DNA of 11,627 nucleotides, from NCBI GenBank assembly GCA_051867655.1, contig JBJDYV010000041.1:1-11627 (forward strand), in the 5' to 3' direction. How positions within the stretch are numbered: position 1 is the first letter of the stretch; each line of letters starts with the position of its first letter. Position numbers and translations under genes: made by a program. The notes below the pieces were generated by a model. It was not told the DNA's origin. It was given only the letters and a program-made list of their open reading frames with translations, and searched no databases. Shown in pieces: positions 1 to 7,317 of the stretch. The stretch comes from JAJPXI01 sp051867655. GTDB lineage: Bacteria; Bacillota; Clostridia; Oscillospirales; Oscillospiraceae.

Positions 1-16
1 TCATACAGTTGTATTC

Positions 17-1771
17 TTATTGCAGCGCGAACCGGGCGGCAGCCTGCTCACGGCACCACTGCACACATTCATCGTAGCCGTAGCCGTTGCAAGCGGAGCG
101 CATATTGTCCACGATCTGCTGGAACTCGGCATCGGTCTTGGCGTACATGGCGTTCCAGGAGCCCTCCTTGATGGCCTTGATGACCTGCTGCCATTTCAGG
201 TCCAGCTCGGGGGACTTGGTGGCTTCCGCGAAGTTCACGGCGGGGATCATGGTGTAGCTGCAGGAATCCAGATACTCCTGGGTGCCCACGCAGCCGGTCT
301 TTTCCCGCCAGTCGGCTTCGGTATCGTTCTTGGCGTCGCCCATGCGGCTGGCCCAGGTGCTCTGGTGGAAGCATTCGCCCTCCACGGAGTCAGGATTCTC
401 CGCGCCGGAAGCCCAAGTGGTATTGTTGATCTGGAGCATGCCATCGTTGAAGGTGCCGTCCAGGGTGTAGGTCTTCCCGGTATAGGGAGAGGTCCACTCC
501 ACACCGGTCAGGTCGGTGGAGTTGTCCTCATAGCACTTTTTGCCCAGCTCGGTGAAATAGGTGTTGCCGTTTTCATCATAGTCCCACATCAGGCCCTTGA
601 TGCCGTACCAGATGGTCATGGCACCGTCGGGGGTGGACAGCCAGTTAATCAGCTGCATGCACTTTTCCGGATATACGGTATTGTTGCCAATGGACCAGAT
701 CCGGTCCTTGCCGGCGGTGGTCAGGCCTTCCACGATGACGCTGGCATCCTTGGGAACCAGGGGGGCCATGTACTTGTTCTCGGCAACGTGCTGCTCGGAG
801 TTGAAGGCGATGGAGCCGGCATAGTCAAAGATGGAGAACAGGATATTGCCGCTGCGGACCTTGGCGATCATAGTGTCATAGGTCTGGGTCATGGAGTCGG
901 GATCCAGCAGGCCCGCCTGATACAGATTGTTGAAAAATTTCAGAGCATTCAGGTAGGGGCCGTTCTCCTCCAGACAGTCGTAGAAATCGCCGGTGGCGGA
1001 GTCATACAGGCCGATGCCCAGCTCCTTGTAGCCGTAGTAGCCTTCGGCCAATGCCTTGACATACATAACCATGTTGCCGTCCCAGTCGGGCCACAGGGAG
1101 GCTGCGTAGGTGGTCTTGCCGTCGTCGCCGGTGGGCACCGCTTCCTTCATGGCTTTCAGCGCCACAACAAAATCATCCAGATCCTTCACTTCCGGATAGC
1201 CCGCGGCGGCATAGGCGTCCCAGCGGATGCCCCAGTCATAGGTGAACAGGTCGTGCTGGCCGGATTCGCTGGCCACATTGTAGCCGTAGCCGTAGATCTT
1301 ACCGTCGGCATTCAGTTCCCGGTTGGCCTCCAGGGCATCGGGGAAATAGCTCAGAATGTCCTTGCCGTAGGTGGCAACCAGATCCTCCTCTTCCCAGTCG
1401 AAGAGCATGCCCTGGTCAACAGCGGCTTTGTACTCGTCGCCGTTGCTGCCCCAGACCACGATGTCGCCCAGGTTGCCGCTCTCCATGCGGGTCTCGTAGG
1501 TGCCGTCGGAATCGGGGATGATGGTCAGCTCGATGTTAAACATATCCTTCAGAAGCACAGCGCCCCAGCCGGTCTGGGCGCCGGACCAGTTGGCCAGCTG
1601 GCTGAAGACAGTCAGGTTGATGGTCTCGTCGTTGTCGATCAGGGGATCGTAGCCGTCATCCGCCTTGGCGGAGCTGCCGGAGGAGGTCTTGGAGCCGCAG
1701 CCGGCAAAGAGGGATAACACCATCATGGCTGCCAGCAGCAGGCTGAGAATACGCTTGGATGTTTTCTTCAT
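17..1771 (-). CDS. Extracellular solute-binding lipoprotein of an LplA-type sugar ABC importer
   Basis: Substrate-capturing lipoprotein of the importer whose two permeases lie directly upstream. The 584-residue protein begins with a lipoprotein signal: positive MKKTSKR, a hydrophobic stretch, then the lipobox LFAGC with the lipidated Cys at about residue 25, followed by a Ser/Gly/Lys-rich linker. The mature part is acidic and rich in Trp and Tyr, as expected for a carbohydrate binder, and its length fits the large LplA/YtcQ-like subfamily. I chose the ATG at 1771 because GGAAAGG lies 9 bases upstream; an in-frame TTG at 1798 has no such site and would overlap the preceding gene. It is the last gene of the operon, 23 bases after the permease stop. 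Cellodextrin as ligand is inferred from the two neighbouring GH94 phosphorylases. The family also takes up other oligosaccharides, so the ligand is the least certain part. Confidence 0.9.
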   Translation of the reverse strand: MKKTSKRILSLLLAAMMVLSLFAGCGSKTSSGSSAKADDGYDPLIDNDETINLTVFSQLANWSGAQTGWGAVLLKDMFNIELTIIPDSDGTYETRMESGNLGDIVVWGSNGDEYKAAVDQGMLFDWEEEDLVATYGKDILSYFPDALEANRELNADGKIYGYGYNVASESGQHDLFTYDWGIRWDAYAAAGYPEVKDLDDFVVALKAMKEAVPTGDDGKTTYAASLWPDWDGNMVMYVKALAEGYYGYKELGIGLYDSATGDFYDCLEENGPYLNALKFFNNLYQAGLLDPDSMTQTYDTMIAKVRSGNILFSIFDYAGSIAFNSEQHVAENKYMAPLVPKDASVIVEGLTTAGKDRIWSIGNNTVYPEKCMQLINWLSTPDGAMTIWYGIKGLMWDYDENGNTYFTELGKKCYEDNSTDLTGVEWTSPYTGKTYTLDGTFNDGMLQINNTTWASGAENPDSVEGECFHQSTWASRMGDAKNDTEADWREKTGCVGTQEYLDSCSYTMIPAVNFAEATKSPELDLKWQQVIKAIKEGSWNAMYAKTDAEFQQIVDNMRSACNGYGYDECVQWCREQAAARFALQ

Positions 1772-1794
1772 AATATCGTTCCTTTCCAGAGAAA

Positions 1795-2706
1795 TCAACC
1801 CTTAACCGCGCCCAGCATGATGCCTTCTTCAAAGTAGCGCTGCATGAAGGGGTAGACCAGCATAATGGGAATGATCGTCACCATGGAGATGGTGTACTTG
1901 ATGACCTTGCTGTTGAGCATACCGGAGGAGACAGCGCCGCCGGACTGCATGGCAGCAGCCAGGTTGGAGGAGCTGTTCAGATAGATCCACAGCCGGTGCT
2001 GCATGGTATACAGCTGGGGACTGTTGGACATCAGAATCAGGGAGTCCTGCAGGGAGTTCCAGTTGCCCACCGCGCCGAAGACGGCAATGGTGGCCAGGAT
2101 CGGCTTTGCCAACGGCAGAATGATCTTGGTGAAGGTCTTCATGGCGCTGGCGCCGTCAATGGTGGCGCTTTCCTCCAGGGAGGCGGGGATGGACTCGATG
2201 TAGGTCTTCACCAGAATGATGTTGTAGGGCTGCACCATGCCGGGGATGATATAGCCCCAGTAGTTGTCCGTCAGACCCAAGCCCAGCATGTTCAGATACC
2301 AGGGGATCATGCCGGCGTTAAAGTACATGGTGATGACCAAGGCCCGGTACCACAGGCTCCGGTGCCACATCTTCTGCTTGGTGGTCAGATATCCGGCAAA
2401 AGCGGAGGTAATGACCATCAGAGCCGTGCCCAGGATGGTACGGGACACGGTGACAAGCACCGCGTTGCCGAAGTCGTTGACATCCTTCAGGGCGATATAG
2501 TTGGCTAAGTGAATGCCCTTGGGAATCAGGGTAATCATGTTCTTGCCCACCAGGTCGTTGTTGGAGATGGTGTTGATGAACAGGTAGTAGAAGGGGAAGA
2601 TACAGATCAGCGTGAAGACGGTGAACACCGTATAGTTGACCACTTTGAAGATCACATCGCCGGGTGTGGCCTTATACCGGACGGAGCCGAGAGAATTTTT
2701 CGCCAT
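1795..2706 (-). CDS. Sugar ABC transporter permease, LplC/YtcP type
   Basis: Inner-membrane permease forming half of the translocation channel. The 303-residue protein has about six predicted membrane segments, beginning near residues 25-47. The cytoplasmic EAA loop that docks the ATPase is visible at about residues 176-202 (SLEESATIDGAS, then ILPLAKP). The C-terminus EEGIMLGAVKG is the characteristic ending of LplC/YtcP-type permeases. The start is well supported: AAGGAGG lies 7 bases before the ATG and overlaps the TAA stop of the upstream permease gene, leaving only 12 bases between the two reading frames. This suggests coupled translation of the two channel halves. No ATPase gene is present in the window, so the pair probably uses a shared MsmK-type ATPase encoded elsewhere. 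Confidence 0.93.
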   Translation of the reverse strand: MAKNSLGSVRYKATPGDVIFKVVNYTVFTVFTLICIFPFYYLFINTISNNDLVGKNMITLIPKGIHLANYIALKDVNDFGNAVLVTVSRTILGTALMVITSAFAGYLTTKQKMWHRSLWYRALVITMYFNAGMIPWYLNMLGLGLTDNYWGYIIPGMVQPYNIILVKTYIESIPASLEESATIDGASAMKTFTKIILPLAKPILATIAVFGAVGNWNSLQDSLILMSNSPQLYTMQHRLWIYLNSSSNLAAAMQSGGAVSSGMLNSKVIKYTISMVTIIPIMLVYPFMQRYFEEGIMLGAVKG

Positions 2707-2718
2707 ATCGCTGCCTCC

Positions 2719-4179
2719 TTAAATGATGCTCTCGCCGCGGAACTTCTTGGAGAAGGTGTTGGCGGCAAACAGCAATACAACGCTGATAACGGATTTGAAC
2801 ATACCGATGGCCGTGGACATGGGGATCTGGCCGTTGCCGATGCCCAGGTTGTACACGTACAGGTCCAGGACCTCGATGGACTGGGAGTTGATGGGGTTGG
2901 AGAACACCAGGTACTGCTCCATGCCGTTGGACAGGATGTTGGCGATGCTCATCAGCAGCAGCACGAAGAAGGTGGGCATCAGCTGGGGAACGGTGACGTT
3001 CCACATCTTGGCGAACCGGCCCGCACCGTCCACCTCGGCGGCCTCGTACAGCGTCGGGTCGATGCCGGTGATGGAGGAGATGTAGACGATGGCGCTCCAG
3101 CCCAGGCCTTTCCATGTACCCCACAGCCACATTTTGATCCACATGTGGCTGCCGTTCATCAGGTAGTTGGTATCCGAGGAGATGCCCAGGATGTTGTTCA
3201 GGAAGTTGTTGATAAAGCCGTCGGTGGAGAAGATCGCCAGGGCCACGGCGTAGATGATGACCCAGCCCAGGAAGTTGGGAATGGTGGTAAAGTTCTGGAC
3301 GATCCGCCGGAACTTCCGGCTTTCCACCTGGGTCAGGAAGATGGCAAAGGCCATGGGCAGCCAGCTGGTGAGAATGCCGATGCTGCTGAGGCCCAGGGTA
3401 TTCTTGATGACCCGGAAGAAGTCGGCCCGGGTGGCCTCATTCTGGAACAGGATGGTGAACCATTTGAAGCCCACGAAGTTGTCCATGGACAGCTCGCTTC
3501 CTGCCGTGTAATCGAAAAAGGCGTACCGCCAGCCCCACAGGGGCAGGTAGGAGAACACAAAGGCCAGGGCCAGCACCGGCAGGAACAGCAGGAACAGGTT
3601 GTACTTTTCCTGCATCTGCATCTTCTCCTCCAGGGGGGTAGGATCCTTCCGGTCCTGAAGGAGCAGGATCACCGAGGTGACCAGCACCAAAACGGTGAGC
3701 ACCGTGTAAAGGACAAAGCCTCCGGGGAAATTGGCAGGGACCCGGCTGTTGTCCGCTGCCACGATGTGGGAGTAGGCCAGAAACAGACAACCCAGGCCCA
3801 CGGCCATGACCACGCCGCCGATCAGCGGGAAGTACAGGCCGTAACGGCGCATCCTCCGGTTGCCCACGCTCATGCAGCCGCCCACGCAGCTGACGATGAT
3901 GCCGATGACCAGCAGGATGCTTGCCGCCATCACCAGCACAAAGGTGGAGCTTTGGACCCAGCCCCGGAGCAGCGCCCGCTCCAGATTGCTGACGATGGAT
4001 GAATAAGAGATGCTTGCGGTGAACAGGGATACATTGCGGTTGATGGCCGTGGTGATCCGTCCGGGATTGAACCCGGGATAGAACACCGCCGCCACGGCCA
4101 GCAGGATCGCCACCCGGTGGACGATGTACAGGACATTGCTCTGACGCCTGGCCTGCTGTGCCTTTACGAGACTAGACAT
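2719..4179 (-). CDS. Sugar ABC transporter permease, LplB type, with extra N-terminal membrane domain
   Basis: First gene of the importer operon and the other half of the channel. Residues from about 192 onward look like a normal LplB/YteP permease: KYNLFLLFLPVLAL, then the first periplasmic-side loop, and an EAA loop at about 374-402 (DPTLYEAAEVDGAG, then VPQLMP). Ahead of it are about 190 residues not expected in this family, whose members are usually near 300 residues. They hold four more predicted helices (about 18-35, 78-99, 114-136, 154-174), a 40-residue outward loop and a basic inward loop (NRRMRR). That topology keeps the core in its usual orientation. I prefer the ATG at 4179 because GGAGG lies 7 bases upstream; the in-frame ATG at 4185 sits only one base after GGAGG. 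No frameshift separates extension and core. Confidence 0.9.
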   Translation of the reverse strand: MSSLVKAQQARRQSNVLYIVHRVAILLAVAAVFYPGFNPGRITTAINRNVSLFTASISYSSIVSNLERALLRGWVQSSTFVLVMAASILLVIGIIVSCVGGCMSVGNRRMRRYGLYFPLIGGVVMAVGLGCLFLAYSHIVAADNSRVPANFPGGFVLYTVLTVLVLVTSVILLLQDRKDPTPLEEKMQMQEKYNLFLLFLPVLALAFVFSYLPLWGWRYAFFDYTAGSELSMDNFVGFKWFTILFQNEATRADFFRVIKNTLGLSSIGILTSWLPMAFAIFLTQVESRKFRRIVQNFTTIPNFLGWVIIYAVALAIFSTDGFINNFLNNILGISSDTNYLMNGSHMWIKMWLWGTWKGLGWSAIVYISSITGIDPTLYEAAEVDGAGRFAKMWNVTVPQLMPTFFVLLLMSIANILSNGMEQYLVFSNPINSQSIEVLDLYVYNLGIGNGQIPMSTAIGMFKSVISVVLLFAANTFSKKFRGESII

Positions 4180-4267
4180 GCGCATTCCTCCATTTCCTTT
4201 TTTCGTATTGTGGAGTTGACTTCCCTCTCCGGCCCATCCGGCGCTGGGATCCGCCGAAACGGAAGCC

Positions 4268-4303
4268 TTTCGCGGAGGTTAAACGTTTTCTCTCTCCGCG
4301 AAA
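4268..4303. repeat. Inverted repeat enclosing the importer operator
   Basis: The arms TTTCGCGGAG (4268-4277) and CTCCGCGAAA (4294-4303) are perfectly complementary over 10 bp. The 16-base loop contains the complete operator. No T-run follows on either strand, so it does not look like a standard intrinsic terminator. It may act in DNA, as part of a read-through transcript, or not at all. Confidence 0.7.
4278..4290 (-). promoter_or_regulatory. Probable LacI-family operator, importer operon
   Basis: Read on the minus strand this is GAAAACGTTTAAC, identical in all 13 bases to the site before the lacI gene and in the first 12 to the site before the cellobiose phosphorylase gene. It is an imperfect palindrome centred on CpG, the usual architecture for LacI-family operators. 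A weak candidate promoter, TTGGAA (4331-4326) and AAAATT (4308-4303) with 17 bases between, would start transcription a few bases upstream of it. Confidence 0.75.
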
Positions 4304-4327
4304 ATTTTCTCCAATTCAGAGCGCTTT

Positions 4328-4346
4328 CCAATTCGCTCCGAATTGG
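4328..4346. repeat. Tight inverted repeat upstream of the importer operator
   Basis: CCAATTCG (4328-4335) and CGAATTGG (4339-4346) form perfect 8-bp arms around CTC. A further CCAATTC occurs at 4311-4317 in the same orientation as the left arm. There is no T-run, so it is not a convincing terminator. It could be a binding site for another regulator or a weak transcript-end structure after the phosphorylase gene. Confidence 0.55.
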
Positions 4347-4387
4347 CAAATGATTTCATTGCCCCCTCTCTCAGATGTGCCATCCGC

Positions 4388-7288
4388 TTACAGCCGGATG
4401 GACACCAGATGCTCGCCCTGGGTAGGTCTGGGGATCGTATTCGTGACACACGCGCCATCCAGCGTATAGCGTGTCTCCTTCCCCGCCCGGAAGCGGCTTC
4501 CATCACTGTGGACCTCTACACGAACCTTGCAGTTTTCCAGATTGACCGTGCAGGCCATTTCGGTTTTGCCAGGCTGCATCACAGGGTTGAGGACAATGGT
4601 TTCTTCCTGCACATCCACGCCCAGGAACTCAAACACCGCCAGGGTCAGCCAGGAGGCAGTGCCGGAGAGCATGGGGCCGATGTTTTCGCAGGTTTCCGAA
4701 TTGTTGTATTGGGTACAGAACCGGGGGTTGCCCTTGATGGTAAAGGGCTTGTCCATGGTGGCATAGGGAACGGTTTTGCCGATCATGAAGAAAGCCAGCT
4801 CTGCCAGCTCCCTGGCAAGGGCTTCGTCCTTGACATACTTGGCGGCTTTCAGGGAAGCAACCGTCGCCATCATGGCCGCGTGCTTGAAGACACCGCCATT
4901 CTCCCGGTCACCGGGGAAATACAGCGCAGTGCCGGTTTCCACCTCCAGCCGGTCGAATTCCACCAGAGTGCAGAGCTTCAATCCGGCGTCGGTTTTGAGA
5001 TACTTTTGAACGATTTCCAGCATGGTCCGGATCTGTTCCTCCGTTGCCACATCCGCCAGAATGGACCAGCTGTAGGAGTTCAGGAAATAGGTGCCGTCCA
5101 TATCCGGTTCCAGAGCCAAACCGTCGCCCTTGGCCCCCAGATAGGTGTAGCCCCGTCCGTCGTTGATCAGGCACCGGGCAAAGAAGTCCTGCTTCCAGGC
5201 GTTTTCCTGCATGCTGTCATACACGCCTTTGGAAATCGCCGCCGCTTCCCGGCCGTCCGCGTCCTTTCCGATCAGCGGCGCCAGCTCCACGACTGCGTCC
5301 GCAGCGATTTTCAGCAGGCAGGCGTTCATGACACTTTCGCACAGGTCGTTTTCCCAGGCCACGCCATATTCCTGATGCTTTTCCGAAAGCTGCGCGCGGT
5401 AGGCATCTTCCTTGGCCGGGCCTTTCAGCACCACCTTGTCCAGCTTTAACGTATCGTTCCAGTCCGCCTTATCCAGCAGCGGCAGATTGTGTTTGCCCAC
5501 GGAGACTCGTCCGCTGTAGGTCAGAATGCTCATCAGGGTTTCCCACAGGGGACGTGTGTTATCTTCTCCCGCAATGGGGTACTCGGTCAGCAGGAAATCC
5601 GTATCTCCGGTGAGCTTTACATACCGGGAGACCGCCTGCACCAGCCACAGCTGGTCATCGGAGCAGTCGCCGGGTTCCTTTCCCTGGAAGGTAAAGTCAT
5701 GGTAGGCATAACCCATGCGGAATACATTGCGGACCCAGTTGGAGAGCAGCTCCTTAATCAGATCATTTTCCCCGATGGCACTAAGGTAGTACATGGAGGC
5801 GAAGATGTCCTGGATCTCCCGGAAGCCGGTTTCCCGGTAGGACTTCTGGGTCCAGGCAAAGGCCCGGGACACATAGGTCTGATACAGCACCTGGAAGGGC
5901 AGGTTGTGGCTGACATAGGCGGTAAACCGGTCATCCCCGATTTCCGGCACCAGATACTTGGGATACCGGTCCCAGAAGGCCACCACCTGTTCAAAGGTCT
6001 TCGTCAGCGCCTTGGGGTCTTTGTAGGTTTCCAGCAGGCAGTGCAGGGCGGCATCAAAGGGTTCGTCCGCGTTGCCGTCGGTTTCCAGCATACCCACAAA
6101 TTCGTCAACGATGGTCTCCCCTCCGGGCGGAACAGCGAAGGCTTTTCCCATGGCAAAGAAGGGGGCCATCTTTCTTTGATACCGGCTGGGCAGATGGGTC
6201 ACCAGTTCCGGCTTTGCCAGCGTGCCGCTGCCGATAAAGTCGGGCTGACTGACACAGAACTCGTCCAGGGTTTCCCCATTGCACAGCAGCGCCGCGAACC
6301 GCTTCTGGCCCTGTTCATTTTTGGGCTTGGGATGCAAGGTTAGGGCCGCCGCCTTGCTGCCGTCGTAGAATACCTCACTCTCCACCACCACATTGGCATA
6401 GACCACGTCATTGGCAATGGTCATGGGGCCGGTGATGCCGAAAACGCCGGTCATAACGATTTTGAGGTTTCTTGCTCTGTCTGTATGGTTGATAATCCGC
6501 ACACGCTGGGCCTCCACCGCGTTGGGCATCCCCGGCTGCTGGGGCAGCAGGAAGATGGTGCGGACGATCTCCAGGCCGCATTCTGTTTGATAGGTGATGA
6601 CGCTGCGGTTCTGGCTGTGGCAGCAGGTGGCGCTGACCACATTTTCGTGAACATCGGCGGAGTAGAAGATCTGCTTTCCGTTCTCCACCAGATAAAACTG
6701 CCGGTTCGCGGGCTCTCCGTTTTCCTCCAGCGCCAGGACGCACCGGGTGGCCAGTACCTGCTGACCGCCTGTGGCCCGGAAGGAGCCCCGGCCCAGAGCG
6801 TCCAGGGCGCTCTTGGGGGTGGTACACAGGGGATAAGGATATCCCGCCCGGTTGCCCAGCAGCAGATTCACCGGGTAATGGGGACCCACGGGATAGGTTT
6901 TCAGGTCCAGCAGCAGCTCGCCCTGCTCGTTCAGCTTTCCCGGGCTGGCCATCACCTTATCGTAGACTTCCAGAATGCTGTCAGAAACCGCCCGGGGAAC
7001 TTCCAGCTCCCCGTCCTCCCCATAGACCCGAAGCTTCCGCCCTGTCAGGCAGATCAGAACGCTTCCCCGGACGGTTTCCACAAAGGAAGAAAACACACCG
7101 TTGCATAGCAAGTAAGAACAAATGGGTGCGGGATAGGGCAGTCCCGCAAAGCCGAGGGCCCGTTCCCGGTCAGCGGAAAAAAACTCCGCGTCCAGGGTTC
7201 CCTCCCCTGTTTGCTGACCAAAGGTGCTGTAAATCAGCAGCGGCGCGGAAATGGTCTGGGTCCGCGCCTGTTCATTTGTGTAGTGCAT
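4388..7288 (-). CDS. GH94 phosphorylase, probable cellodextrin phosphorylase (EC 2.4.1.49)
   Basis: Cytoplasmic inverting phosphorolysis of cellodextrins: (Glc)n plus phosphate gives (Glc)n-1 plus alpha-glucose 1-phosphate. The 966-residue length matches cellodextrin phosphorylases (about 980) rather than cellobiose phosphorylases (about 800-820). The order is an N-terminal beta-sandwich region with NRQFYLVENGKQIFYSA, then the (alpha/alpha)6 catalytic domain with YRETGFREIQDIFASMYY, the DWND motif carrying the general acid at 609-612, ENGGVFKH at 796-803 and SGTASW at 875-880, the latter two contributing phosphate-site residues. The whole protein resembles clostridial cellodextrin phosphorylase as I remember it. 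The start at 7288 has GGAGG 12 bases upstream; an in-frame ATG at 7309 would add seven residues but has no visible ribosome binding site. It follows lacI in one operon with 29 bases between. Laminaribiose or beta-1,3-oligoglucan phosphorylases are related alternatives; pairing with cellobiose phosphorylase favours the present call. Confidence 0.85.
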   Translation of the reverse strand: MHYTNEQARTQTISAPLLIYSTFGQQTGEGTLDAEFFSADRERALGFAGLPYPAPICSYLLCNGVFSSFVETVRGSVLICLTGRKLRVYGEDGELEVPRAVSDSILEVYDKVMASPGKLNEQGELLLDLKTYPVGPHYPVNLLLGNRAGYPYPLCTTPKSALDALGRGSFRATGGQQVLATRCVLALEENGEPANRQFYLVENGKQIFYSADVHENVVSATCCHSQNRSVITYQTECGLEIVRTIFLLPQQPGMPNAVEAQRVRIINHTDRARNLKIVMTGVFGITGPMTIANDVVYANVVVESEVFYDGSKAAALTLHPKPKNEQGQKRFAALLCNGETLDEFCVSQPDFIGSGTLAKPELVTHLPSRYQRKMAPFFAMGKAFAVPPGGETIVDEFVGMLETDGNADEPFDAALHCLLETYKDPKALTKTFEQVVAFWDRYPKYLVPEIGDDRFTAYVSHNLPFQVLYQTYVSRAFAWTQKSYRETGFREIQDIFASMYYLSAIGENDLIKELLSNWVRNVFRMGYAYHDFTFQGKEPGDCSDDQLWLVQAVSRYVKLTGDTDFLLTEYPIAGEDNTRPLWETLMSILTYSGRVSVGKHNLPLLDKADWNDTLKLDKVVLKGPAKEDAYRAQLSEKHQEYGVAWENDLCESVMNACLLKIAADAVVELAPLIGKDADGREAAAISKGVYDSMQENAWKQDFFARCLINDGRGYTYLGAKGDGLALEPDMDGTYFLNSYSWSILADVATEEQIRTMLEIVQKYLKTDAGLKLCTLVEFDRLEVETGTALYFPGDRENGGVFKHAAMMATVASLKAAKYVKDEALARELAELAFFMIGKTVPYATMDKPFTIKGNPRFCTQYNNSETCENIGPMLSGTASWLTLAVFEFLGVDVQEETIVLNPVMQPGKTEMACTVNLENCKVRVEVHSDGSRFRAGKETRYTLDGACVTNTIPRPTQGEHLVSIRL

Positions 7289-7317
7289 AGAATTCAGATT
7301 CCTCCGCATTCATGGCG

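Larger units (their letters stand above)
4186..4387. other. Intergenic control region between cellodextrin phosphorylase and importer operon
   Basis: No gene is visible in these 202 bases. They contain one copy of the shared operator sequence (4278-4290), a 10-bp inverted repeat around it, a second tight inverted repeat at 4328-4346 and the ribosome binding site of the first permease. The leader between operator and permease start is about 95 bases. There is no obvious intrinsic terminator with a U-run after the phosphorylase gene, so read-through from the upstream operon is possible. Confidence 0.6.

Noticed and set aside
20..1717. Long 565-codon open frame on the plus strand opposite the solute-binding protein gene
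   Set aside because: Its translation is low-complexity, rich in Gly, Val, His and Ala, with no family motif, and it mirrors the codon pattern of the clear lipoprotein gene on the other strand.
2509..4002. 497-codon plus-strand frame opposite the first permease gene
   Set aside because: The product is dominated by His, Gln, Asp and Gly without membrane or domain features; it is a shadow of the permease gene.
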